64,000 nucleotides of DNA. Origin: JAEUHZ01 sp964552795. GTDB lineage: Bacteria > Planctomycetota > UBA1135 > GCA-002686595. The stretch is taken from positions 124,001 to 188,000 of the forward strand of contig CAZKIO010000002.1 of the NCBI GenBank assembly GCA_964552795.1, given 5' to 3'. Both the position numbers and the translations under genes were made by a program. The notes beneath the pieces were generated by a model, which was not told where the DNA came from, searched no databases, and saw only the letters and a program-made list of their open reading frames with translations. Each line of letters opens with the position of its first letter. Within the stretch, counting starts at the first letter, position 1. Shown here piece after piece: positions 1-7,696 of this stretch.

Positions 1-54
1 CCGGCCGGGGCGTCGAGCCTGTTCCGCGGGACGCTGCGGGCGCATGCTGGGCGC

Positions 55-468
55 ATGAAGCCGCACCTGTCCGCCGTCCTCCTCGCACCGCTCCTCGCAT
101 GCGCTTGCGCCGCCCGCCCGACCGTGCACCACGCGGCGCCCGGGGCGCTGGGACCCTATTCGGCGGTCGTCGAGGCCGGCGACCTCGTGTTCGTCGCCGG
201 CCGCATCGGCGCCACGCGCGGCGAGTTCGAGGAGGAAGCGCGCACGGCGATCGGGGCGGTCGAAGTGGAGCTCGCCCGCGTCGGCCTCGACCTGTCCGAC
301 CTCGTCCAGGTCAGCGTCTACCTGACCGACATCGAGCTCTACGGCCGCTTCAATGCTGTGTACAAGGAGCGCGTCCCGGCGCCCCACCCGGCCCGCGCTG
401 TGGTCGGCGTCTCGGGGCTGCCGGCCGGGGCCCGCGTGGAGATCGTCGCGGTCGCGCGCCGCCGCTGA
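55..468 (+). CDS. RidA/YjgF-family protein with lipoprotein-type signal peptide
   Basis: 137 aa. RidA proteins deaminate reactive enamine/imine intermediates made by PLP enzymes, normally in the cytosol. Residues from about 30 onward fit the family: GPYS near the start of the domain, an asparagine/aromatic segment (NAVYKERV), PARA carrying the substrate-carboxylate arginine, and the terminal VEIVAVARR with the family glutamate. The odd part is the N-terminus: MKPH, a hydrophobic stretch, then LLACAC, a plausible lipobox, so the protein may be exported and lipid-anchored. Without that leader the domain is about the usual 125 aa. The next gene follows 69 bases later on the same strand. The family is confident, the export is inferred from the leader, and the physiological substrate is unknown. 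Confidence 0.85.
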   Translation: MKPHLSAVLLAPLLACACAARPTVHHAAPGALGPYSAVVEAGDLVFVAGRIGATRGEFEEEARTAIGAVEVELARVGLDLSDLVQVSVYLTDIELYGRFNAVYKERVPAPHPARAVVGVSGLPAGARVEIVAVARRR

Positions 469-537
469 GGCCCGTCCAGCGCCGCGGCGGACGCGCGCGT
501 TGCCGTCGCGCGCGGCGGATCGTTACGCTGCGCGCTC

Positions 538-1083
538 ATGCCCGTTTCGAACGAAGCCTGGATCTGGATCGCGCTGCTGCTCGTGGCCCTGGCCGGCTCG
601 GGAGCGGTCGGCGTCCTGGCCGTCCTGGCCATCGTCCGGCGGCTGGAGCGGCGGCTCGCCGTGCTGGAGCGCCTCCCGGCCATCGAGGCCGCGCTCGCGA
701 AGATCGCGGCGCGCGACGAGGGCCTCGACCTGCGGCGCGTCGAGCACGTCCTGATCGACATCCGCGACGGCCAGAAACGCCTGGAAGAGCGGCTGCTCGC
801 CGTTGCCGAGGCGCGTTCGCGCGCCGAGACCCTTCCGGCGCCGACTGCGGAGGCGGGCGCCTCGTCGATGGTCGACCGCGTGCTGTCGCGCCTCCTGGCG
901 CTGGGCTACGAGCGCGTGCAGGTCGTCACGCCGCCGGCGGAGCTCGCCCGGCTGGGCACCGGCGAGGGCTGGGTGACCGTCGAGGCGCGCCGCGACGGCG
1001 TCTCGTGCAAGGGCCGCGTGCACGTCGCGCGCGGCCTCGTCGGCGAGCTGGAGATCCAGCCGGCCTACTCTGCCTTCCCCTGA
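538..1083 (+). CDS. hypothetical protein with N-terminal membrane helix and coiled coil
   Basis: 181 aa, family not recognised. Residues about 8-34 form one hydrophobic helix (IWIALLLVALAGSGAVGVLA). A charged heptad-like segment to about residue 100 (RRLERRLAVLERLPAIEAAL) is likely coiled coil. A compact soluble C-terminal domain of about 75 aa begins near SMVDRVLSRLLALGYERVQV and contains GWVTVEARRDGV. The topology suggests a bitopic membrane protein with a cytoplasmic sensor or scaffold domain. It lies 31 bases upstream of asnS in the same direction, so the two may be co-transcribed. No catalytic motif is visible. Confidence 0.7.
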   Translation: MPVSNEAWIWIALLLVALAGSGAVGVLAVLAIVRRLERRLAVLERLPAIEAALAKIAARDEGLDLRRVEHVLIDIRDGQKRLEERLLAVAEARSRAETLPAPTAEAGASSMVDRVLSRLLALGYERVQVVTPPAELARLGTGEGWVTVEARRDGVSCKGRVHVARGLVGELEIQPAYSAFP

Positions 1084-1114
1084 CCCCGTTCGCCTGCGCG
1101 AGCGCATCGCCTTC

Positions 1115-2416
1115 ATGACGCCCATCACCACGATCGAGAAGCTCGGCGCGCACGTCGGACAACAGGTCACGCTGCGCGGCTGGCTCCACAACAAGAGCTC
1201 GAAGGGCAAGCTCCACTTCCTGCAGGTGCGCGACGGCACCGGCTACGTGCAGTGCGTCGCGTTCAAGAACGACGTGCCCGAGGCCTTGTTCGAGGCGCTG
1301 GGGCACGCCGGCCAGGAGTCGAGCCTGATCCTGACGGGCGAGGTCAAGGCCGACGCGCGCGCGCCGGGCGGCTACGAGATCGGCGTGAAGGGCGGCGAGG
1401 TGCTGCAGCGCGTCGACGGCTTCCCGATCACGCCCAAGGAGCACGGTCCCGACTTCCTCCTGTCGCACCGGCACCTGTGGCTGCGCAGCAAGCGCCAGTG
1501 GGCGGTGATGCGCATCCGCGACGCGGTGATCACGGCGATCCGCCGCTTCTACGACGAGCAGGGTTTCGTCTGCATCGACTCGCCGATCTTCACGCCGGCG
1601 GCCTGCGAGGGCACGAGCACGCTGTTCGAGGTCGACTACTTCGACGACGAGAAGGCCTACCTGACGCAGTCCGGCCAGCTCTACGCCGAGGCGTCGGCGA
1701 TGGCGCTGGGCAAGGTCTACTGCTTCGGGCCGACGTTCCGCGCCGAGAAGAGCAAGACGCGCCGGCACCTGACCGAGTTCTGGATGCTGGAGCCCGAGAT
1801 CGCCTACGCGACGCTCGACGACGTGATGCAGCACGCCGAGGACCTGCTGTGCTACGTGGTGAAGAGCGTGCTGGAGCGCCGCCGGCCGGAGCTCGCGGCA
1901 CTGGAGCGCGACGTCTCCAAGCTCGAGGCGATCGTGCCGCCCTTCCCGCGCATCAGCTACGACGAGGCGCACGCGATGCTGGAGAAGGCCGCGCCGGGGC
2001 AGCACAAGGACGGCGACGACCTCGGTGCGCCGGACGAGACGATCCTGTCGAACGCCTTCGACAAGCCGGTGATGATCCACCGCTACCCGCACCAGGTGAA
2101 GGCGTTCTACATGAAGCGCGATCCCGCGGATCCGAAGAAGGCGCTGTGCGTCGACGTGCTGGGCCCCGAGGGCGTGGGGGAGATCATCGGCGGCGCGCAG
2201 CGCGAGGACGACCTCGAGACGCTGCTCGCGCGCATCCGCGAGCACGAGCTGCCCGAGGAGGCGTTCGCGTGGTACCTCGACCTGCGCCGCTACGGCAGCG
2301 TGCCGCACGGCGGCTTCGGCCTGGGGCTGGAGCGCACGGTAGGCTGGATCTGCGGCCTGGAGCACGTGCGCGAGGCCAGCCCGTTCCCGCGGCTCATGCA
2401 CCGCATCTACCCCTAG
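1115..2416 (+). CDS. asnS: asparaginyl-tRNA synthetase
   Basis: 433 aa, normal AsnRS length. It charges tRNA-Asn with asparagine using ATP. The OB-fold anticodon-binding domain is at the N-terminus (VTLRGWLHNKSSKGKLHFLQ). Class II motif 2 appears as FGPTFRAEKSKTRRHLTEFW and motif 3 as GLGLERTVGWICGL. The end (REASPFPRLMHRIYP) is the hallmark AsnRS C-terminus. The stop codon is the TAG of CCCTAG, and that CTAG is also the edge of an insertion-element remnant. Its presence matters because the aspartyl-tRNA synthetase in this window carries a residue typical of non-discriminating enzymes. Confidence 0.97.
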   Translation: MTPITTIEKLGAHVGQQVTLRGWLHNKSSKGKLHFLQVRDGTGYVQCVAFKNDVPEALFEALGHAGQESSLILTGEVKADARAPGGYEIGVKGGEVLQRVDGFPITPKEHGPDFLLSHRHLWLRSKRQWAVMRIRDAVITAIRRFYDEQGFVCIDSPIFTPAACEGTSTLFEVDYFDDEKAYLTQSGQLYAEASAMALGKVYCFGPTFRAEKSKTRRHLTEFWMLEPEIAYATLDDVMQHAEDLLCYVVKSVLERRRPELAALERDVSKLEAIVPPFPRISYDEAHAMLEKAAPGQHKDGDDLGAPDETILSNAFDKPVMIHRYPHQVKAFYMKRDPADPKKALCVDVLGPEGVGEIIGGAQREDDLETLLARIREHELPEEAFAWYLDLRRYGSVPHGGFGLGLERTVGWICGLEHVREASPFPRLMHRIYP

Positions 2417-2829
2417 GAGCCTGTCCCTGGATTGACCATCGCCGCCGAGCGCCTGGTCCGGCCGGGCAGCTCGGCGGGATTGATTGGGGACTGATTCGCA
2501 CGGCGCTCGGTGTTCGGCGGTTGGCGCGGGGTCAGCCGGATGCGGGCCGGGCCCGCTGGCCTCACCTGGCCGTCGCCGCGAGCTTGCGCAGGTCGAAGGC
2601 CGCGCACACGAGCTTCCACTCGTCGCTGACCTTCTCGTGGCCGCGCAGCAGGAAGCGCCGGAAGCCCAGCGCCTCCTCGATCTGCCCGAACACCGGCTCG
2701 ACGATCTGCTTCCTCAGGCGGTAGCGACTGCGCCACCCGCCTCGTCGCAAGCGTGCGGACATGGGCCCAGACTCGCTTCCTCGAGTCCGGGTTTCCACGG
2801 TCGTTGCGATTACCGGGACAGGCTCCTAG
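2414..2829. mobile_element. Degenerate, internally deleted IS element (IS1182/IS4-like) with intact ends
   Basis: The ends are a perfect 15-bp inverted repeat: CTAGGAGCCTGTCCC at 2414-2428 and its reverse complement at 2815-2829. The outer CTAG is itself palindromic, so it may be a 4-bp target duplication flanking an 11-bp terminal repeat (GAGCCTGTCCC). Between the ends, only the 3' part of a transposase survives on the minus strand. At about 415 bp the element is far too short to be autonomous. The left CTAG contains the asnS stop codon (TAG), so insertion left asnS intact. Together with 2830-2908, where I see nothing else, this accounts for the stretch between asnS and the next gene. Confidence 0.75.
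2562..2798 (-). pseudogene. C-terminal fragment of an IS1182/IS4-type DDE transposase
   Basis: From about base 2723 down to 2562 the minus strand encodes YRLRKQIVEPVFGQIEEALG, then RRFLLRGHEKVSDEW and a hydrophobic tail ending in LRKL. This matches the conserved C-terminus of DDE transposases of the IS1182-like group, which includes the catalytic glutamate in VEPVFGQIE. The N-terminal part with the two catalytic aspartates is missing, and the upstream 25 codons do not look related. It is a relic inside the inverted repeats described for 2414-2829 and cannot encode an active enzyme. Confidence 0.75.
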
Positions 2830-2908
2830 CGACCGAGCGAGGCGATCGGCGCGCCCGACGACGGGCCGTGCCACGCGAGCACGCGCCGCGCGACGGTTCG
2901 CGTGGGAT

Positions 2909-3712
2909 TCACCGGTCGCCGCGCACGACCCGTTGAACCTCGGCGTTGCGCGCTGCGGTCAGATCCCTGATCCGCAGGAGCATGTCACGCAGGCCCGGGC
3001 AGTCCTCAAAGGAGAGTTGCATGCGCGCGGTCCAGCCCGCGTGCGCGTGCCCGCCCGTCCAGAAGTAGGGTCCAGGTTCGCCAGCAGGCAGCACGAACGG
3101 CCCATGCTCGTAGCGCCCGGCCCGGAACGCGGCGCGGATCTCGAAATCGAGCCTCTCGACCCATTCCTGCGCCAGGGGTTCGATCCCGTCGTTGTGGCGT
3201 CGAACGATGTCGACGATGCGCGCCACCTTGTCCTCGTCCACGGCCGTGTTGACGCCGATCACCTCGCGCAGCCACTTGGCATCGACGGATCCGTGCCACT
3301 GGAGCAGGTTGCCGGCGACGATTTCCTCCCGCTCCGCGGCCTTCAGCGGGAACAAGCGCTCGCGGAACTCCTGCTCGGCGACTTCCCACGGAACATCCGG
3401 GGTGGCAGGCCAATCCCGGAGTTTGCCACGCGCCCGCAGGTCCGCTTCCACGTCGGGCCAGCGATCTCCCCAGAAGGAGCGGGCGAACGCAAGTCCTTCG
3501 GGTTCTTCGGAGATTGCGTCGCGATCGGGAACGGGAACCGGCGGCTCATCCGCGCGTTCGACAGTCTTCGCGCCGGCCGGCCGGATCGCCTCGACCGGAT
3601 CGGCGTCACGGCCAGCGAGCTTCGCCAGAATCACCGCCAACCCGAGGATCACCAAGGCGAGCACTGCCCAGATCCAGACCGTGCGGCGCGGCGAAGGGTG
3701 CTGCCTGTCCAT
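2909..3712 (-). CDS. hypothetical membrane-anchored protein
   Basis: 267 aa, family not recognised. After a short basic N-terminus, residues about 11-31 are one hydrophobic helix (VWIWAVLALVILGLAVILAK). The rest is a soluble, mostly charged domain with several tryptophans, rich in helix-forming residues (LDFEIRAAFRAGRYEHGPF) and containing GHAHAGWTARMQLSFEDC. This looks like a single-pass protein whose bulk lies outside the cytoplasm or in the periplasm. It starts 21 bases after the stop of the cysteine-rich protein (3734-4225) and probably shares its dinucleotide-repeat promoter. Confidence 0.7.
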   Translation of the reverse strand: MDRQHPSPRRTVWIWAVLALVILGLAVILAKLAGRDADPVEAIRPAGAKTVERADEPPVPVPDRDAISEEPEGLAFARSFWGDRWPDVEADLRARGKLRDWPATPDVPWEVAEQEFRERLFPLKAAEREEIVAGNLLQWHGSVDAKWLREVIGVNTAVDEDKVARIVDIVRRHNDGIEPLAQEWVERLDFEIRAAFRAGRYEHGPFVLPAGEPGPYFWTGGHAHAGWTARMQLSFEDCPGLRDMLLRIRDLTAARNAEVQRVVRGDR

Positions 3713-3733
3713 GTCGTCGGCCGGCTGTCCAAG

Positions 3734-4225
3734 TTACCCGCCAAACTGGCACGGATCGCTGGAACCGCAATCGGAGCAGCAGCCGCGGGCGAACGCACTG
3801 ATCTGGCCGCCTTCTGGGCATGCGGCGCTGATCGACCATGCGTATCCGTCGCCGCAGGCGAGGTTCCAGGTGTTCGTCGCCGGGTTCGGGCCGCCCGCCG
3901 GCGGCGTGGAGCAGCGCTGCTCGACACCCTGGTAGATGCAGAACTCGGGCTGACCTGTGATTCCGGTCCAACTGCGCGTGATGGTCACGACGCACTTGCG
4001 GTTCGTCTTGCACACCAGCGCCCCCGTTCCGACCTCCATGAAGCGACAGCACTCGCCCTCGAGGATCAGGAGCGAGATGCCGACCGTTCCGCAGCCCGGC
4101 TCGGAGTCCGTGTCCTGGGGGTCTGTCGTGGGCGTGCAGCCCGGGCAGGTCTGGCAGTTGGGAACCGGACTCTCGTCCGGAGGCGTGGTGAGGAAAGCGC
4201 AGAGAGCGAGCAGAAGGGGCAGCAT
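3734..4225 (-). CDS. secreted cysteine-rich protein
   Basis: 163 aa. A short hydrophobic signal peptide (MLPLLLALCAFL) precedes a low-complexity linker with CQTCPGC and then a compact domain. There are 16 cysteines after the first one in the signal, an even number consistent with eight disulfides or with metal binding. Pairs include ECC, GCCSDC and many isolated cysteines. The protein should be exported. I do not recognise the family. ATG at 4225 is preceded by AAGGG at suitable spacing. The upstream promoter has a CT-repeat spacer (4274-4304), so expression may switch on and off. The downstream gene at 2909-3712 is only 21 bases away and likely co-transcribed. Confidence 0.75.
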   Translation of the reverse strand: MLPLLLALCAFLTTPPDESPVPNCQTCPGCTPTTDPQDTDSEPGCGTVGISLLILEGECCRFMEVGTGALVCKTNRKCVVTITRSWTGITGQPEFCIYQGVEQRCSTPPAGGPNPATNTWNLACGDGYAWSISAACPEGGQISAFARGCCSDCGSSDPCQFGG

Positions 4226-4273
4226 GCGGGACCCTTGGAGTTCAGCGGGACCGGGGAGGGAATGACCGACCGG

Positions 4274-4304
4274 AGACTAGAGAGAGAGAGAGAGAGAGAG
4301 TCAA
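4274..4304 (-). promoter_or_regulatory. Putative phase-variable promoter with CT-repeat spacer
   Basis: On the minus strand a -35-like TTGACT (4304-4299) and a -10-like TAGTCT (4279-4274) are separated by 19 bases made entirely of alternating C and T. The -35 matches the sigma-70 consensus at five of six positions. The -10 matches only the TANNNT skeleton, which is the form seen at other starts in this window. The spacer is two bases over the 17-bp optimum, so loss of one CT unit would give ideal spacing. The start codon of the cysteine-rich protein lies about 48 bases downstream. Confidence 0.6.
4279..4300. repeat. AG/CT dinucleotide microsatellite, 11 units
   Basis: An uninterrupted run of eleven AG units on the plus strand (CT on the minus strand). 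Such a pure dinucleotide tract stands out in this GC-rich DNA and is prone to slipped-strand mispairing. It fills the spacer of the promoter at 4274-4304. I noticed no comparable tract elsewhere in the window. Confidence 0.95.
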
Positions 4305-4403
4305 CCCCGTCCCCGGAGGTGGGCCGGCAACGGCTGCCGGTGGTCGGCCCTGCCCAAGCAGGCGACACCCCATGTCCTCGCGGTTCCCCGTCGCCGTGCG
4401 CGG

Positions 4404-5066
4404 TCATGGCAGGCTGTACACGCGCCGGCTCCCCGTGCCGTGTCCGACGAGCCGGCCGGCCAGTTCCAACTGCGTGAACGCGCGCCGTGCGCGCTGCACG
4501 CCGACGTTGCGCGCCTTGGCGAAGGCCGCGATCGTTGCATTGCCGCCGGGGTCGCGCGCCGCGCGCCCGCGCCGCTCCACCCACTCCAGCACCGACCGCT
4601 GCAGCGCGTCGAGGCCGCCCGCGTTCGCGCGCTGCGCGCGGATCACCGCCAGCGTCGCGCCCGACGCCGCGCGGTTGCTGGAGCCGACGCGCACGACGAC
4701 CTCGCGTTCACCATCCGCGCGCAGGACGGCGTGCGGGCGCGCGGGGGACAGCGGCACGGAACACCACACGACCGTGCGGCCCGCGACCGCCACGCTGCCC
4801 GCCTCGATCGCGAGCGCGGGCTCGATCTCGCGCGCCGCGATCGCGCGCAGCCTTTCCAGCGTGGCGCGCGGGCGCGGCGCGCCCAGGATCTCGCCGCGAT
4901 CGCCCACGCCGACCAGCAGCAGCCCGCCGCGCGTGTTGGCGAAGGCGGCCAGCGTGCGCGCGGTCTTGGCGTCGCGCGGCAGGCCGCTCTTGAACTCGAG
5001 CTTGCGGCCCTCGCGCTCGGCCACGAGCTTCTGGATGTCGTCCGGGGCGAGGTCCACGCGGCCCAC
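4404..5066 (-). CDS. AlbA_2 (Schlafen-type) DNA-binding domain protein
   Basis: 220 aa. Residues about 10-125 match the AlbA_2 fold: LVAEREGRKLEFKSGL, then AFANTRGGLLLVGVGDRGEI, the core of this nucleic-acid-binding domain. The C-terminal 80 residues look like a winged helix (LEWVERRG...ATIAAFAKARNVGVQRARRA). Most relatives carry an ATPase or a longer HTH region, and neither is present here, so this is a minimal DNA-binding protein, probably a transcription regulator. The start is GTG at 5066. The gene ends 100 bases before the CT-repeat promoter and is transcribed in the same direction as the genes that promoter drives. Control of those genes is possible but unproven. Confidence 0.8.
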   Translation of the reverse strand: MGRVDLAPDDIQKLVAEREGRKLEFKSGLPRDAKTARTLAAFANTRGGLLLVGVGDRGEILGAPRPRATLERLRAIAAREIEPALAIEAGSVAVAGRTVVWCSVPLSPARPHAVLRADGEREVVVRVGSSNRAASGATLAVIRAQRANAGGLDALQRSVLEWVERRGRAARDPGGNATIAAFAKARNVGVQRARRAFTQLELAGRLVGHGTGSRRVYSLP

Positions 5067-5202
5067 GTTGTAACCGCCCCGGATCGCGGCTACATTCGGT
5101 CATGAACTGCGCCCGCCGCGATCCGGCCGGGCGCTCCGCTTCTTCCTGCAGGGCTCGGCACGAAGGCTCGGTGTGACGGTTCGGGCCCGCGAGTGGAACT
5201 GC

Positions 5203-5427
5203 ATGGATTCCTTCCAGAAACGGGAGCGTGAGCGCCGCCGGCGCGACAAGGCACGGGCCAAGGAGGTGCGCAAGAAGGATCGCGCCGAAAGCTCCTCCTC
5301 GCCGACGACCGAGTACGACCCGTCGCTCTACGAGATCCCGAAGGAACTGGAAGCCGATCCCGATCCCGCTCCGCAGAAGTCGACCGCCGAGTCCGATCCG
5401 CCGCGGCAGCGGCCCGCGGGCGGCTGA
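5203..5427 (+). CDS. small highly charged hypothetical protein
   Basis: 74 aa from the ATG at 5203; an in-frame upstream start at 5173 would add ten residues. The N-terminal third is almost entirely Arg/Lys/Glu (SFQKRERERRRRDKARAKEV), a pattern seen in small conserved proteins of several phyla, and probably forms one long helix able to bind RNA or acidic partners. The remainder is Pro/Ser-rich and disordered. No enzymatic motif is present. The S9 peptidase gene begins 135 bases downstream. Confidence 0.6.
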   Translation: MDSFQKRERERRRRDKARAKEVRKKDRAESSSSPTTEYDPSLYEIPKELEADPDPAPQKSTAESDPPRQRPAGG

Positions 5428-5520
5428 ATCCCGGACCGGTGCGCCGCGACGGGGAGCGCTTGCGCGGCACCGGCCGGATCCGATCCGCCTCCCGGGGCGC
5501 GCCGCGCGTGCGCGAACCGC

Positions 5521-5526
5521 TAGAAT
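5521..5526 (+). promoter_or_regulatory. Putative -10 element of the S9 peptidase gene
   Basis: TAGAAT matches the TATAAT consensus at five of six positions and lies 36 bases before the ATG at 5563. No convincing -35 sequence is visible, so the assignment rests on the -10 and its position in the only gap before the gene. Confidence 0.4.
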
Positions 5527-5562
5527 CCCCGGCCCGCCCGTCAGGCCCCGATCGGAGATTCC

Positions 5563-7674
5563 ATGGCACGCCGGTTCCTCGCCTCCCTCGTCCTCCTCGC
5601 CCTCCCCGTGCTGCCCGTCGCGTTCGCCGCGACGCCGAGCACGCAGCCCGCGCAGGCGGAGACGGTCCTCACGCCGCACCTCGTCGAGAGCCTGCGGTCG
5701 GTGACGTCCGCGGCCATCTCGCCGGACGGCAAGCACGTGGCCTACACGCTGGCCGTGCCGCGCAAGGCGGGCACGGACGAGGACGGCTCGGCCTGGGTCG
5801 AACTGCACGTCCTCGACCTGGCGAGCGGGGCGTCGCGACCCTTCGTCACCGGCAAGGTGAACGTCGGCCGCGTCGCCTGGGCGCCCCCCGGTGCGGCGAT
5901 CGCGTACCTCGCCAAGCGCGACGGCGACAAGGAGACCGCGCTGTACTCGATCCGCCTCGACGGCGGCGAGTCGCGCAAGGTCGCGTCGCTCGCGACGTCG
6001 ATCTCGGGATACAGCTTCTCGGCGGACGGTTCGCAGGTCGCGCTGATCGCCAACGAGCCCGCCTCCAAGGCCCGCAAGGCGCGCGAGGAGAAGGGCTTCA
6101 AGCCGCAGATCTACGAGGAGGACACGCCCTTCGCGCGCGTCTGGATCGCCGGCACCGGCGACGGCGCGGCGGAGCCCCGGCAGCTCGCGATCGAGGGCCA
6201 CGTGCACCAGGTCCACTGGAGCCCCGTCGACGACCGCCTGGCGGTCGCGGTCGCGCCCACGCCGCTCGTCGACGACGAGTACATGCTCCAGCGCGTGCGC
6301 GTCGTCGACGCGCGCGACGGCACGGTGCTGCGCGCGATCGACAACCCCGGCAAGCTCGGCGCGGTCGGCTGGAGCCCCGACGGCCGCTGGGTCGCGACCA
6401 TCCAGGCGGCGGACATCCACGATCCCAGCGCCGGGCGCTTCCTGCTGCACAGCTCGGGCCTCGACGCGTCGCTGCCGGCCACGCTCGCCCCGCTGCCGGT
6501 CGACATGGAGGCGGACTGCCAGGCCTTCGAGTTCCAGGACCGCGCGAACGCGCTGGTGATCCTCGCGCGCGGCACGGAGACGAGCTTCGAGAAGGTCGCG
6601 TTCGGCGCGGGCGCCGCCGCCAAGGACGCGCCCAAGGTGCTGCTGGCTCCGGGCGCCGCGATCCTCTCCTCGTTCTCGCTGTCCAGGGACGGCCAGCAGG
6701 CGGCGTTCGTCGCGCACACCGCGCAGCACCCGCCCGAGGTCTACACGATGAAGCACGGCGACGCCGCGCCGCGCCGCCGCACCGATTCGAACGCCGTCCT
6801 CGCCGGCGTGCGCCTCGCGCGCCAGGAAGTGGTGCGCTGGAAGGCGCGCGACGGGCTGGAGCTGGAGGGCATCCTGATCCGGCCGCTCGACGAGCGTGCG
6901 GGCGAGCGCTACCCGCTGATCCTCTCGGTGCACGGCGGCCCCGAGGCGCACGAATCGAACGGCTGGCTCACGCACTACAGCCGCCCCGGCCAGATGGCCG
7001 CGGCGCGCGGCTTCGCCGTGTTCTACCCCAACTACCGCGGCAGCACGGGACGGGGCGTGGCGTTCTCGAAGCTCAGCCAGGCCGACGCCGGCGGGCGCGA
7101 GTTCGACGACCTGATCGACGCGGTGGACTCGCTCGTGGCGAGCGGCCTCGTCGACCGCGAGAAGGTCGGCATCACCGGCGGCTCCTACGGCGGCTACGCG
7201 ACCGCGTGGTGCTCGACGCGCCACAGCGAGCGATTCGCCGCGGGCGTGATGTTCGTCGGCATCTCCGACAAGCTCTCGAAGGTCGGCACGACCGACATCG
7301 CCAACGAGGACTACTACGTCCACTCGCTGAAGCGTCCGTGGGAGGCGGTCGAGTTCTTCCTCGAGCGCTCGCCGGTCACCTACGCCGACCGCTCGCGCAC
7401 GCCGCTCCTGATCCTGCACGGCAAGGAGGATCCGCGCGTGGATCCGGGCCAGTCGCGCGCGATGTACCGCGCGCTGAAGCTGCGCGGCAAGGCCCCCGTG
7501 CGCCTGGTCCTGTACCCGGGCGAGGGCCACGGCAACCGCAAGGCCTGCGCGCGCCTGGACTACGCGCTGCGCATGCTGCGGTGGTTCGAGCACTACCTCC
7601 TGGGCCCGGGCGGCACGCCGCCGGACTGGGAGATCGACTACGCCCCGGCCGGCACGGCCGACGCGAAGGGCTGA
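5563..7674 (+). CDS. S9-family prolyl oligopeptidase/acylaminoacyl peptidase, secreted
   Basis: 703 aa. A signal peptide (RRFLASLVLLALPVLPVAFA) is followed by a beta-propeller region with repeated SPDG/SADG motifs (about residues 45-430) and a C-terminal alpha/beta hydrolase. The catalytic triad is visible: Ser541 in GGSYGGYA, Asp623 in GKEDPRVDP and His656 in GEGHGN, with the oxyanion-site motif HGGPEAH before them. The enzyme should cleave short peptides outside the cytoplasm, possibly with a preference for proline or blocked N-termini. It is full length for the family. It faces the minus-strand operon ending at 7697, with 22 bases between them. Confidence 0.93.
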   Translation: MARRFLASLVLLALPVLPVAFAATPSTQPAQAETVLTPHLVESLRSVTSAAISPDGKHVAYTLAVPRKAGTDEDGSAWVELHVLDLASGASRPFVTGKVNVGRVAWAPPGAAIAYLAKRDGDKETALYSIRLDGGESRKVASLATSISGYSFSADGSQVALIANEPASKARKAREEKGFKPQIYEEDTPFARVWIAGTGDGAAEPRQLAIEGHVHQVHWSPVDDRLAVAVAPTPLVDDEYMLQRVRVVDARDGTVLRAIDNPGKLGAVGWSPDGRWVATIQAADIHDPSAGRFLLHSSGLDASLPATLAPLPVDMEADCQAFEFQDRANALVILARGTETSFEKVAFGAGAAAKDAPKVLLAPGAAILSSFSLSRDGQQAAFVAHTAQHPPEVYTMKHGDAAPRRRTDSNAVLAGVRLARQEVVRWKARDGLELEGILIRPLDERAGERYPLILSVHGGPEAHESNGWLTHYSRPGQMAAARGFAVFYPNYRGSTGRGVAFSKLSQADAGGREFDDLIDAVDSLVASGLVDREKVGITGGSYGGYATAWCSTRHSERFAAGVMFVGISDKLSKVGTTDIANEDYYVHSLKRPWEAVEFFLERSPVTYADRSRTPLLILHGKEDPRVDPGQSRAMYRALKLRGKAPVRLVLYPGEGHGNRKACARLDYALRMLRWFEHYLLGPGGTPPDWEIDYAPAGTADAKG

Positions 7675-7696
7675 CCGCCGCCGGAGCCGCGTGCGT

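Noticed and set aside
4708..7593. Very long minus-strand open frame opposite the AlbA_2 and S9 peptidase region
   Set aside because: It is Arg/Ala/Gly-rich with no domain, and the plus strand encodes a clear peptidase with a full catalytic triad. In this GC-rich DNA long antisense frames are expected.
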